64,000 nucleotides of DNA from Mytilus trossulus. Lineage: Eukaryota > Mollusca > Bivalvia > Mytilida > Mytilidae. Shown here one piece after another: positions 21,943 through 32,082 of this stretch; within the stretch, counting starts at the first letter, position 1, and each line of letters starts with the position of its first letter. Position numbers and translations under genes: made by a program. The notes beneath the pieces are model-generated. The model searched no databases. It had not been told where the DNA came from and was given only the letters and a program-made list of their open reading frames with translations. Location of the stretch: positions 53,699,164 to 53,763,163 of the forward strand of contig NC_086373.1 of assembly GCF_036588685.1 (NCBI RefSeq), in the 5' to 3' direction.

Positions 21943-22376
21943 ATGCTCAGTATGACAAAGCTTGAATTCTTGTTGTTTCGGATTCACAAAGTCAATTTCC
22001 TATCTGTAGATATGCACAATTACTATGTTCAGGGCAAAATAGCAACATAATTTGTCGAATGCGTTTGAAATTAAAATTATCAAGCAACTTCAAAGGATAT
22101 TATTGGGAGTCAGGACATACACATTTGATTGATAAAACTGCACAAATACTGTGCAACAATCAATATAAACTAAGTTTTACATTTAAAAATCGTTGAAATC
22201 TTGAAAATGATAATTGTTACAGATTTGGTAGGTCAATAGTTTTCTTTTTATCTTTAAGCCATATTAAAATGCAGAAATAACTTTAATTCAATATATTTTC
22301 ACAGCCGCACAATAAATGAATATATATATATATAGGTGTATTGACCAAATGCATGAAAATTGATTAATATGCTGAC

Positions 22377-22654
22377 TTAAGGTGGTACCTAACACTACAG
22401 GGAGATAACTCGGTAAAATAAGCAGAACGTTTTAATGACATTGTGTTCTTAAGGGAATCTTAAGCTTCTCGATGATCAAAATAAGTGTTTGTCATTAACC
22501 AGACTGAGTGTAATTTTTCTGATTAAACGGTTGGTTCAATTTTTGGATTTTTTTTATATTTTTGTCAAACGGTCAAAGTAAATACTTTGTCAAAATTTTA
22601 AGAAAATTAAACGAGCCAAATAAATTTAAGTTCAGGTGTTAGGTACCACCTTAA
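22377..22654. mobile_element. TTAA-flanked MITE, copy 4 (right palindrome arm)
   Basis: Mirror of copy 3. The element 22381-22650 has perfect 15-base inverted termini and TTAA on both sides. Confidence 0.85.
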
Positions 22655-23385
22655 ATTAAGAAGAACATTTTTTTTTGTATTATTTTGAGTGGCTAATTTA
22701 CATTAAACAAAAGTCATGAAAGTGGTTTGATTCTACATCCAACTTGACCCTATGATTGGAGTAGGGTTTTTTTTAACTACTTTACCTAAAAATATTGTTT
22801 ACACTAAAACATTGCCTTCCTTTCAAACACATAAAAAAAATATTAGTAATTTGTTTATATATTTTCTTAAATTGATCCCTGATTTACAAAAACAAATTCC
22901 ATATTCATACTTTGTCATGTAAACTCTTGTTCTTTTTTAATGTCTCAATTTGTCAGTTGATCTGGCTTCCTTCAATTTTTTTTTTAATCGACCTAAAGGT
23001 CATATACCATGAAAAAATTATATGGTGTGACCTTATATGAATTAAAAAGGTAAATTATTACCTCTGGGTAAAATATTTGGATTGTCTGTTGTTGACTTAG
23101 GGAATTAATTTAGCAAGATAACCTTTTTTCCTGTAGAGATAGGTCAAACATAGATGGATTCAGTCTTTTGGAACTCCATTCTGATAAATATAATACTTTG
23201 ATCCAGCGGCCATTAATTATTAACATTAAAACAGTATTGATAAGGAATAATTCCAGACATATATGGAGGTTTATAGTTCTTAGTTATTGAGTTATAAGTC
23301 AAGCAGAGATGATGATTGGACCAAGAAACAGCTGTTTTATAATCTGTTGTCTGAGGCATGTTCTTTTTGCTTGGATCCCCTTCAT
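22655..23385. other. Non-coding part of right palindrome arm
   Basis: Mirror of 14659-15389, differing at 23068. Nothing coding is recognised. Confidence 0.4.
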
Positions 23386-23665
23386 TTAAGGTGGTACCTA
23401 ACACTACAGGGAGATAACTCGGTAAAGTCAGCTAAACGTTTTAATTACGTTGTGTTGTAAAAGAATATTAAGCTTCTCAATGATCAAAATTAGTGTTTGT
23501 CAAACTGCTATATAACCAGTGTAATTTTTCTGACAAAACGGTTGGTTCAAATTTTTTATTTTTTTTATATTTTTGTTAAAGGGTCAAAGTAAGTACTTCG
23601 ACAAAATTTTATGAAAATTAAACGAGCCAAATTAATTTTAGTGCAAGTGTTGGGTACCACCTTAA
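23386..23665. mobile_element. TTAA-flanked MITE, copy 5 (right palindrome arm)
   Basis: Mirror of copy 2. The element 23390-23661 is flanked by TTAA at 23386-23389 and 23662-23665, 20 bases before the gap. Confidence 0.85.
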
Positions 23666-23685
23666 CATGCGTTCTGTCTCTTCTA

Positions 23686-23785
23686 NNNNNNNNNNNNNNN
23701 NNNNNNNNNNNNNNNNNNNNNNNNNNNNNNNNNNNNNNNNNNNNNNNNNNNNNNNNNNNNNNNNNNNNNNNNNNNNNNNNNNNNN
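23686..23785. other. Assembly gap of exactly 100 N
   Basis: A run of 100 N, the usual placeholder for a gap of unknown size. It joins the end of the palindrome to the start of the 4.36-kb array, so the neighbourhood of these two structures is not proven by sequence. Confidence 0.98.
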
Positions 23786-25022
23786 GCCTAATCACTCTTT
23801 CCATATCAATATAAGTTAAAATACAACAACCAAAGTTTATTTCACCTATCTTCTTTCATTTCCAACCCATAAAAACTAAATAATCAATGAGAAAGGCCAA
23901 GAAAAAAAAATAAAGAAAGAATACACCTTAATTAAAGGGAACTATATTCGTCAATTAAATGCCAAAAAATTAGCATGCATTAAGTTTATTCTATATCGAA
24001 CCAGCATACAAAATTTCAAATCAATCCGACAAGTTTTGATGGTAGTCCTGATTCTTTTAATAACACTACCCTCATGGTTAAAATTTACAGGAATTTTATG
24101 GCAGGAAATTTACAAAACATGTATCTACTAGAAAAAGTTAAAGTTTAATAACTTTCTTGTTAAACAAGATATTTTAAAAAAGTAAGGTGTCTGTAGCAGC
24201 TAAATGGCTAAATTTCAAGAATTTGAAAGAAATTTTTAAAAAAATCATGTTTTTTAAAATAAAAATTGGTTTTTTTTCAAAAATTCTTGTTTTTTTAGCT
24301 AAATTAAATTAAATAAAATTCCTTTAAAATACTTAAATACAAAACTCACTTTCAAAACTTATCTTAAAAATAAGCTTATCTTATCTTTAATAAGTAAAAT
24401 ATAACTCAAACAATAATTAGACAAAATTCACAGGTACTTGACTTGTTTACCTGAGGTACCAATATTCATGTGAAACACCAGGTCATGTTACATGTAATAA
24501 AAATTTCAAACTAGTGTAATTTCTTTATTCCTTGAAATATCATATTCAAATAAACTTTTTATCGAAGTTTAACTATTTGTTTATTTTTATCAATAAAGAG
24601 ATTTAAATATTTTAAAAGATTTTTGTAAGAATTTTTTTTTATTAAAAAATACATCCACATGATCAAATTTGACAACAAAAATTATTTAAAAAGTTAATTG
24701 AAAACATCCAATATGCTTTCTTGTTAAATTAATTACTCAATAAATTATTAAGAAACATATTTTCATAGATTTGATCAAACAATCTTAATCTGGACCCCTG
24801 AAAATGAAATAATTGGCTTAACTGGATACTGTTAAGAAAACACTTATTTAGAGTTGCCTCAGAAGGTGGTCTCTGTAACACCATACCACATATTGCATCA
24901 AAGAACAAATATGTACATCAAAGCAGATATTTGTACATCACTTTATTATAAATATCAGGGTGTCCAAATTTTATGCCATTAGTCCAAGTTGGGATATAAC
25001 TGATCCAGTTTAATTTTTCAAA

Positions 25023-27012
25023 ATGTTCACTAAAGGTCATACCAAGAAATGGTCAAAGAAAGACAACTCTCCAAGAAATCCTGGATGCTTCCAAGCAGGC
25101 AAATCCAGTGGTAGAAGCAGAAGCCAGACGTCAATACAGATCCCTGAATCAGCTAGTGCAAGTACTTCCTATGTGCGGCAAACTTTTAAATCGTCTGACT
25201 GCAAAATGGAGACGACTGGTAACATCTGTACACTTCGACCGCTCGATAATGCTGACCTGAAAAGAGAAGAAAATAAAGAATTACATTCTGGCATGAGGTG
25301 TATAGACAGTCAACTAAATATAAGCTTGATCAACACTAATATTTATAAGCACCAAGTGGACTCACCATCCTGTCCTATGTTTATTGCTGACTATTATGAA
25401 CAGAAAAAGTGGGGAACTTGCTGCAGTTTACCTTTAAATGCATAGCCTGTGGTTTTATTGGAGACAGAATGAAGATGTACAAGGAAATAGCTAATGGCAA
25501 ACCAGGACCCAACCCAGGACAACCAAATGTAGCCCTAGCATCTGCTTTGCAGGACTGTCCAATTGGAAATACAACAGTGCAGCAACTACTTGCAGGAATA
25601 GACACACCACCACCATGTAGAAGCAGTATGCAACGCACATCCAGCAGAGTAGCAGCTGAAATGGTCAAGCTGAACAAACAGACATGGCACAGAAACTGGA
25701 ACTTGTAAAAGAAGTGAATAGGAGGCGAGGTGTCCCAGAAAATGAAATTAACATAACTGTGGATGCACGATACAACAGCAACACAATAGTTAGTAAAAAG
25801 AAGCCTGGTCAGAATGCGACTCAAGTTTTTGCATTGGGAATAGAAACAATAACAGATAGAAAGTTTATTGTAGCTGCTGTTGTACAGAATAAGATGTGTT
25901 GGAAAGGGGCATGGCTTAGAGGGAAAGGCTTTCCAATAGAATGTCCTGGTCATGAAGAATGTACAGCAAATTTATACAGAGCTGCTGCCCTGTCAGAGTA
26001 TGAGCTGGGAAAAGAGATGGGAAACCAGATAGGACTCCAGAAATGTCTGGTACGGTATGTGACCACAGATGGAGATGGACGTTCAGCTAAAGGTATTGAA
26101 GAAGCCCTTGCAGCTGTGGAACCAATGTGGAAAGTAGAAAGACTGGCAGACCATGTACATTTGGGACAGTCTCAATTCAGGGCCTCTTTGCGAGCTCAAT
26201 ACAGCCCGGGAATGTTCCATGGTAAAACCAAAGAGGAAAATAAACAACTTAAGACGGTGTTTAGCAAAGATCTAAAGTGCAGATGCTCCATGATACTAAA
26301 GAAGCTGATGGAGAAATATGACAAAAACATTAATGAAATAAGCAAAGACTTACCAAAAGTGCTCGATGCTACCCTCCGCTGCTATGATGGTGATTGCACC
26401 CAGTGTCCTGAATATTCCATTGTCTGCAAAGGTGATGATGCACTCAACTGGTGGAGTCGTTCACATTACTTGTCAACATACCAGATCACTGCCCTGCAAA
26501 TGGATAAAACAGATAAATTTTTACTTCAAGAAATCCTGAAAATGAAATTAACTACAGCAGCTGTTGAAAGCATGAAACTTTATGACAATACCAACAAAAA
26601 TGAAGGAGTTCATAGAGCACTGAGTGTAAATTTGCCCAAAAATGTTATTTACTCCAAAAATATGGAAGGACGACTTGCTTCAGGAGTACATAGAAACAAC
26701 AACATGCCGGGAACCTCAACACAACTTAAATGTACGAATCTAGGAGTAGAACTTTCAGAACGAAGTAAACGTTACCTCAAGAAAATGGACACTGACTTTA
26801 CATATAACCAAGATTATATACTAAGACCAGAAGTTCAAAAAAGGAGATTGCAGCAGAATGCAGAAAGGCTTGCAGAGCACAAGACATGGAGAGAACTGAA
26901 TAAAAAGCATGACTATTACTGCAAAGGTCAACTAGATCCACAGCCTGCCTTACAGTTCCAGGACCATGACAGCTACTGCAAACCAAAACTTCCAAGACCT
27001 GCTGCAGACTGA
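25023..27012 (+). pseudogene. Mutator-like/Kolobok-like transposase, unit 1 copy with two frameshifts
   Basis: This is the same gene as 29381-31372, but the frame breaks twice. One base is missing at the CTGCAG of about 25421 (CTGGCAG in the other copies), with a compensating-looking T/A run change just after. One A is missing at about 25676 (AACAAACAG against AACAAAACAG). The result is three open pieces, 25023-25445, 25409-25708 and 25684-27012. Both lesions are single-base and sit in the unit-1 stretch next to the assembly gap where other small indels cluster, so sequence error is at least as likely as real decay. The downstream 442 codons, including all catalytic residues, are intact. Confidence 0.75.
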
Positions 27013-27071
27013 GATACCAGAGCCACCAGCCAACAGAATCATAAAAGGTCCTTTTAAGGGCCACCCAAATA

Positions 27072-27722
27072 TTAAAAAAAGAATCTAAAGTTGTTGTACA
27101 GTAGTTTCCAAATTTCTTTTCCTTTTTTCCTCCCATTCTGATAACAAAATATATTTTTTTTGCCCGCCCCAGAAAAAAAAAAAGAAGTAAAATTAAAAAT
27201 ATAGAAGTACCCGATAATCATTTTACCCAAATTATTATTGTCCATTTTCAACTCCACTCTGCATGGAGGGAGGGGATCTGGGTGGCCCAAGCAGGAACTG
27301 GTTGAAACGCATGACTGCCGGCTGTTGTTGAAACCATGAGGTTCCAACGACAGATGTTCGACAGCAATGCATTTGGAATTGTGGCACAGGTGCGAAACAT
27401 CATCAGTTTTATCAATAATGATATTCTGATGATGCACCATGTAGGCAAGCCTGTGCACATGCATTTGTCTCCACCCCCTGGCATCTGGAAATTTACAATT
27501 AATAACTCCATATTTGCCATTAGGTGTACATAAACCTGTCCAAATTTGACACTGCCCATTATAGCCAGGGGCAGAGCTTTCTGTTAATTTCTGACTATAT
27601 TTCAAATAAAATGCATCCATTTTGAAGATGTGATGTTTTGTAAGACAATAGAGTAGTAATATATTATTAAAATATAAAAAGGGTCCAACATTATTGACAG
27701 AAAGGGCTGAAACTGGGGTCAA
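27072..27722 (-). CDS. I-PpoI-like His-Cys box endonuclease, unit 1 copy
   Basis: Copy of the nuclease described at 31432-32082, with the same 216-codon frame. It is unbroken although the transposase beside it is frameshifted, in line with the errors of this unit being confined to the part near the gap. It converges on the transposase, with 59 bases between the two stop codons. Confidence 0.7.
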   Translation of the reverse strand: MTPVSALSVNNVGPFLYFNNILLLYCLTKHHIFKMDAFYLKYSQKLTESSAPGYNGQCQIWTGLCTPNGKYGVINCKFPDARGWRQMHVHRLAYMVHHQNIIIDKTDDVSHLCHNSKCIAVEHLSLEPHGFNNSRQSCVSTSSCLGHPDPLPPCRVELKMDNNNLGKMIIGYFYIFNFTSFFFSGAGKKNIFCYQNGRKKGKEIWKLLYNNFRFFF

Positions 27723-29380
27723 AGGGCTTTCAGTGCATCAAAATGGCCAAAAATGCCTTAAATTGCATAATATTGCCAGTTTAAAAATTAAAATTGATTA
27801 AAATTACAATAAAACAATAATATTTATCATTTGAAGTGACTTTCTGCCAAAAAAGTTGGCCCTTTCTTCATTTTCAAGAATTTGGGTATCAGCCTCTTAG
27901 GCCACAGACCACAATTAATTCCTCTATTAGTTCTTTATAACTTTTTGTCACATTAAAAAATTTGCACCATGCACTTTTGTCCAATCTTTTGTGTGTGTAA
28001 TGTATAGTACCTGTCCAAAAGTATATCCAAAATTCAGAAAGATTGAAGCAATCACTTTTACAAAATTAGCCAATACACATCCCTACCCCTATTGACAAGT
28101 CAAGAGATGTTCCGAAAACTGTAAATATCACCTTTTTGCACTTAGCCTAATCACTCTTTCCATATCAAAATAAGTTAAAATACAACAACCAAAAGTTTAT
28201 TTCACCTATCTTCTTTCATTTCCAACCCATAAAAACTAAATAATCAATGAGAAAGGCCAAGAAAAAAAATAAAGAAAGAATACACCTTAATTAAAGGGAA
28301 CTATATTCGTCAATTAAATGCCAAAAAAATTAGCATGCATTAAGTTTATTCTATATCGAACCAGCATACAAAATTTCAAATCAATCCGACAAGTTTTATG
28401 GTAGTCCTGATTCTTTTAATAACACTACCCTCATGTTAAAATTTACAGGAATTTTATGGCAGGAAATTTACAAAACATGTATCTACTAGAAAAAGTTAAA
28501 GTTTAATAACTTTCTTGTTAAACAAGATATTTTAAAAAAGTAAGGTGTCTGTAGCAGCTAAATGGCTAAATTTCAAGAATTTGAAAGAAATTTTTAAAAA
28601 AATCATGTTTTTTAAAATAAAAATTGGTTTTTTTCAAAAATTCTTGTTTTTTTAGCTAAATTAAATTAAATAAAATTCCTTTAAAAATACTTAAATACAA
28701 AACTCACTTTCAAAACTTATCTTAAAAATAAGCTTATCTTATCTTTAATAAGTAAAATATAACTCAAACAATAATTAGACAAAATTCACAGGTACTTGAC
28801 TTGTTTACCTGAGGTACCAATATTCATGTGAAACACCAGGTCATGTTACATGTAATAAAAATTTCAAACTAGTGTAATTTCTTTATTCCTTGAAATATCA
28901 TATTCAAATAAACTTTTTATCGAAGTTTAACTATTTGTTTATTTTTATCAATAAAGAGATTTAAATATTTTAAAAGATTTTTGTAAGAATTTTTTTTTAT
29001 TAAAAAATACATCCACATGATCAAATTTGACAACAAAAATTATTTAAAAAGTTAATTGAAAACATCCAATATGCTTTCTTGTTAAATTAATTACTCAATA
29101 AATTATTAAGAAACATATTTTCATAGATTTGATCAAACAATCTTAATCTGGACCCCTGAAAATGAAATAATTGGCTTAACTGGATACTGTTAAGAAAACA
29201 CTTAATTTAGAGTTGCCTCAGAAGGTGGTCTCTGTAACACCATACCACATATTGCATCAAAGAACAAATATGTACATCAAAGCAGATATTGTACATCACT
29301 TTATTATAAATATCAGGGTGTCCAAATTTTATGCCATTAGTCCAAGTTGGGATATAACTGATCCAGTTTAATTTTTCAAA
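27723..29380. other. AT-rich inter-gene region of the array unit
   Basis: About 1.66 kb between the divergently placed 5' ends of the nuclease (-) and the next transposase (+), repeated at 32083-33740. It holds the unit boundary used here (28145), many A/T runs, and GGTACTTGACTTGTTTACC-type short palindromes. It is where promoters for both genes would have to lie. None was recognised. Confidence 0.5.
27900..27919 (+). repeat. Putative terminal-repeat-like 20-mer in each array unit
   Basis: GGCCACAGACCACAATTAAT occurs here and at 32260-32279 and 36620-36639. It matches the reverse complement of 37051-37070 at 18 of 20 positions. It could be an element end, but it lies inside the repeating unit. 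Confidence 0.35.
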
Positions 29381-31372
29381 ATGTTCACTAAAGGTCATAC
29401 CAAGAAATGGTCAAAGAAAGACAACTCTCCAAGAAATCCTGGATGCTTCCAAGCAGGCAAATCCAGTGGTAGAAGCAGAAGCCAGACGTCAATACAGATC
29501 CCTGAATCAGCTAGTGCAAGTACTTCCTATGTGCGGCAAACTTTTAAATCGTCTGACTGCAAAATGGAGACGACTGGTAACATCTGTACACTTCGACCGC
29601 TCGATAATGCTGACCTGAAAAGAGAAGAAAATAAAGAATTACATTCTGGCATGAGGTGTATAGACAGTCAACTAAATATAAGCTTGATCAACACTAATAT
29701 TTATAAGCACCAAGTGGACTCACCATCCTGTCCTATGTTTATTGCTGACTATTATGAACAGAAAAAGTGGGGAACTTGCTGGCAGTTTACCTTAAAATGC
29801 ATAGCCTGTGGTTTTATTGGAGACAGAATGAAGATGTACAAGGAAATAGCTAATGGCAAACCAGGACCCAACCCAGGACAACCAAATGTAGCCCTAGCAT
29901 CTGCTTTGCAGGACTGTCCAATTGGAAATACAACAGTGCAGCAACTACTTGCAGGAATAGACACACCACCACCATGTAGAAGCAGTATGCAACGCACATC
30001 CAGCAGAGTAGCAGCTGAAATGGTCAAGCTGAACAAAACAGACATGGCACAGAAACTGGAACTTGTAAAAGAAGTGAATAGGAGGCGAGGTGTCCCAGAA
30101 AATGAAATTAACATAACTGTGGATGCACGATACAACAGCAACACAATAGTTAGTAAAAAGAAGCCTGGTCAGAATGCGACTCAAGTTTTTGCATTGGGAA
30201 TAGAAACAATAACAGATAGAAAGTTTATTGTAGCTGCTGTTGTACAGAATAAGATGTGTTGGAAAGGGGCATGGCTTAGAGGGAAAGGCTTTCCAATAGA
30301 ATGTCCTGGTCATGAAGAATGTACAGCAAATTTATACAGAGCTGCTGCCCTGTCAGAGTATGAGCTGGGAAAAGAGATGGGAAACCAGATAGGACTCCAG
30401 AAATGTCTGGTACGGTATGTGACCACAGATGGAGATGGACGTTCAGCTAAAGGTATTGAAGAAGCCCTTGCAGCTGTGGAACCAATGTGGAAAGTAGAAA
30501 GACTGGCAGACCATGTACATTTGGGACAGTCTCAATTCAGGGCCTCTTTGCGAGCTCAATACAGCCCGGGAATGTTCCATGGTAAAACCAAAGAGGAAAA
30601 TAAACAACTTAAGACGGTGTTTAGCAAAGATCTAAAGTGCAGATGCTCCATGATACTAAAGAAGCTGATGGAGAAATATGACAAAAACATTAATGAAATA
30701 AGCAAAGACTTACCAAAAGTGCTCGATGCTACCCTCCGCTGCTATGATGGTGATTGCACCCAGTGTCCTGAATATTCCATTGTCTGCAAAGGTGATGATG
30801 CACTCAACTGGTGGAGTCGTTCACATTACTTGTCAACATACCAGATCACTGCCCTGCAAATGGATAAAACAGATAAATTTTTACTTCAAGAAATCCTGAA
30901 AATGAAATTAACTACAGCAGCTGTTGAAAGCATGAAACTTTATGACAATACCAACAAAAATGAAGGAGTTCATAGAGCACTGAGTGTAAATTTGCCCAAA
31001 AATGTTATTTACTCCAAAAATATGGAAGGACGACTTGCTTCAGGAGTACATAGAAACAACAACATGCCGGGAACCTCAACACAACTTAAATGTACGAATC
31101 TAGGAGTAGAACTTTCAGAACGAAGTAAACGTTACCTCAAGAAAATGGACACTGACTTTACATATAACCAAGATTATATACTAAGACCAGAAGTTCAAAA
31201 AAGGAGATTGCAGCAGAATGCAGAAAGGCTTGCAGAGCACAAGACATGGAGAGAACTGAATAAAAAGCATGACTATTACTGCAAAGGTCAACTAGATCCA
31301 CAGCCTGCCTTACAGTTCCAGGACCATGACAGCTACTGCAAACCAAAACTTCCAAGACCTGCTGCAGACTGA
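29381..31372 (+). CDS. Mutator-like (Kolobok-type) DDE transposase, intact, unit 2
   Basis: A 663-residue protein from ATG. An N-terminal basic tail (1-40) is followed by a zinc knuckle-like CIAC (Cys140, Cys143). The core shows the RNase H-fold transposase layout: first Asp in ITVDARYNS (Asp248), a HEEC motif (311-314), second Asp in TTDGDGRSAKG (Asp350/352), the following LADHVHLGQSQ (His378/His380), a Cys cluster CYDGDCTQCPEYSIVC (454-469) with NWW, and a late Glu in NKNEGVHRALS (Glu528). This matches the metazoan 'Mutator-like transposase domain' proteins, which I associate with Kolobok-type elements; I did this by eye. The protein would cut and paste the element in the nucleus. The gene is intronless, convergent with a His-Cys nuclease 59 bases downstream, and looks identical to unit 3. 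Confidence 0.8.
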   Translation: MFTKGHTKKWSKKDNSPRNPGCFQAGKSSGRSRSQTSIQIPESASASTSYVRQTFKSSDCKMETTGNICTLRPLDNADLKREENKELHSGMRCIDSQLNISLINTNIYKHQVDSPSCPMFIADYYEQKKWGTCWQFTLKCIACGFIGDRMKMYKEIANGKPGPNPGQPNVALASALQDCPIGNTTVQQLLAGIDTPPPCRSSMQRTSSRVAAEMVKLNKTDMAQKLELVKEVNRRRGVPENEINITVDARYNSNTIVSKKKPGQNATQVFALGIETITDRKFIVAAVVQNKMCWKGAWLRGKGFPIECPGHEECTANLYRAAALSEYELGKEMGNQIGLQKCLVRYVTTDGDGRSAKGIEEALAAVEPMWKVERLADHVHLGQSQFRASLRAQYSPGMFHGKTKEENKQLKTVFSKDLKCRCSMILKKLMEKYDKNINEISKDLPKVLDATLRCYDGDCTQCPEYSIVCKGDDALNWWSRSHYLSTYQITALQMDKTDKFLLQEILKMKLTTAAVESMKLYDNTNKNEGVHRALSVNLPKNVIYSKNMEGRLASGVHRNNNMPGTSTQLKCTNLGVELSERSKRYLKKMDTDFTYNQDYILRPEVQKRRLQQNAERLAEHKTWRELNKKHDYYCKGQLDPQPALQFQDHDSYCKPKLPRPAAD

Positions 31373-31431
31373 GATACCAGAGCCACCAGCCAACAGAATC
31401 ATAAAAGGTCCTTTTAAGGGCCACCCAAATA

Positions 31432-32082
31432 TTAAAAAAAGAATCTAAAGTTGTTGTACAGTAGTTTCCAAATTTCTTTTCCTTTTTTCCTCCCATTCTG
31501 ATAACAAAATATATTTTTTTTGCCCGCCCCAGAAAAAAAAAAAGAAGTAAAATTAAAAATATAGAAGTACCCGATAATCATTTTACCCAAATTATTATTG
31601 TCCATTTTCAACTCCACTCTGCATGGAGGGAGGGGATCTGGGTGGCCCAAGCAGGAACTGGTTGAAACGCATGACTGCCGGCTGTTGTTGAAACCATGAG
31701 GTTCCAACGACAGATGTTCGACAGCAATGCATTTGGAATTGTGGCACAGGTGCGAAACATCATCAGTTTTATCAATAATGATATTCTGATGATGCACCAT
31801 GTAGGCAAGCCTGTGCACATGCATTTGTCTCCACCCCCTGGCATCTGGAAATTTACAATTAATAACTCCATATTTGCCATTAGGTGTACATAAACCTGTC
31901 CAAATTTGACACTGCCCATTATAGCCAGGGGCAGAGCTTTCTGTTAATTTCTGACTATATTTCAAATAAAATGCATCCATTTTGAAGATGTGATGTTTTG
32001 TAAGACAATAGAGTAGTAATATATTATTAAAATATAAAAAGGGTCCAACATTATTGACAGAAAGGGCTGAAACTGGGGTCAA
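31432..32082 (-). CDS. I-PpoI-like His-Cys box (His-Me finger) endonuclease, unit 2
   Basis: A frame of 216 codons; the likelier start is Met35 (MDAFYLKYSQKL), giving about 182 residues. The centre reads GQCQIWTGLC, HVHRLAYM, then VSHLCHNSKCIAVEHLSLEP, NNSRQSC and SSCLGHPDPLPPC. With His111 as the catalytic His, later key residues fall at +2 Cys, +7 Cys, +12 His, +21 Asn, +27 Cys, +33 Cys, +36 His, +43 Cys. In I-PpoI the catalytic His98 and Asn119 and the zinc ligands Cys100, Cys105, His110, Cys125, Cys132, His134 and Cys138 have spacings +2, +7, +12, +21, +27, +34, +36, +40. Cys58 may stand in for I-PpoI Cys41. So this is a His-Cys box nuclease with both zinc sites and active site kept. The tail after about residue 165 is low-complexity. 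It is encoded inside the transposon, not in an intron, which is unusual for homing-type nucleases. Confidence 0.8.
   Translation of the reverse strand: MTPVSALSVNNVGPFLYFNNILLLYCLTKHHIFKMDAFYLKYSQKLTESSAPGYNGQCQIWTGLCTPNGKYGVINCKFPDARGWRQMHVHRLAYMVHHQNIIIDKTDDVSHLCHNSKCIAVEHLSLEPHGFNNSRQSCVSTSSCLGHPDPLPPCRVELKMDNNNLGKMIIGYFYIFNFTSFFFSGAGKKNIFCYQNGRKKGKEIWKLLYNNFRFFF

Larger units (their letters stand above)
14359..23685. repeat. 9.3-kb near-perfect palindrome (inverted duplication)
   Basis: The left arm 14359-19012 and the right arm 19034-23685 are reverse complements, with a 21-base unique spacer (19013-19033). I found three differences in about 4.65 kb: (AT)n length (31 bases at 16105-16135 against 29 at 21911-21939), T14976 against the G at 23068, and C16941 against the A at 21105 (Glu versus Lys in the encoded protein). 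Each arm carries a Penelope-like element running away from the centre, its 3' region and two TTAA MITEs. The right arm stops at an assembly gap, so its true length is unknown. Either a very young inverted duplication or an assembly or read fold-back artefact would produce this. Confidence 0.9.

Noticed and set aside
25381..25953. 190-codon minus-strand frame and related frames antisense to the transposase (also 29752-30313 and 34112-34673)
   Set aside because: Antisense shadows of the transposase; the + strand carries the recognisable motifs.
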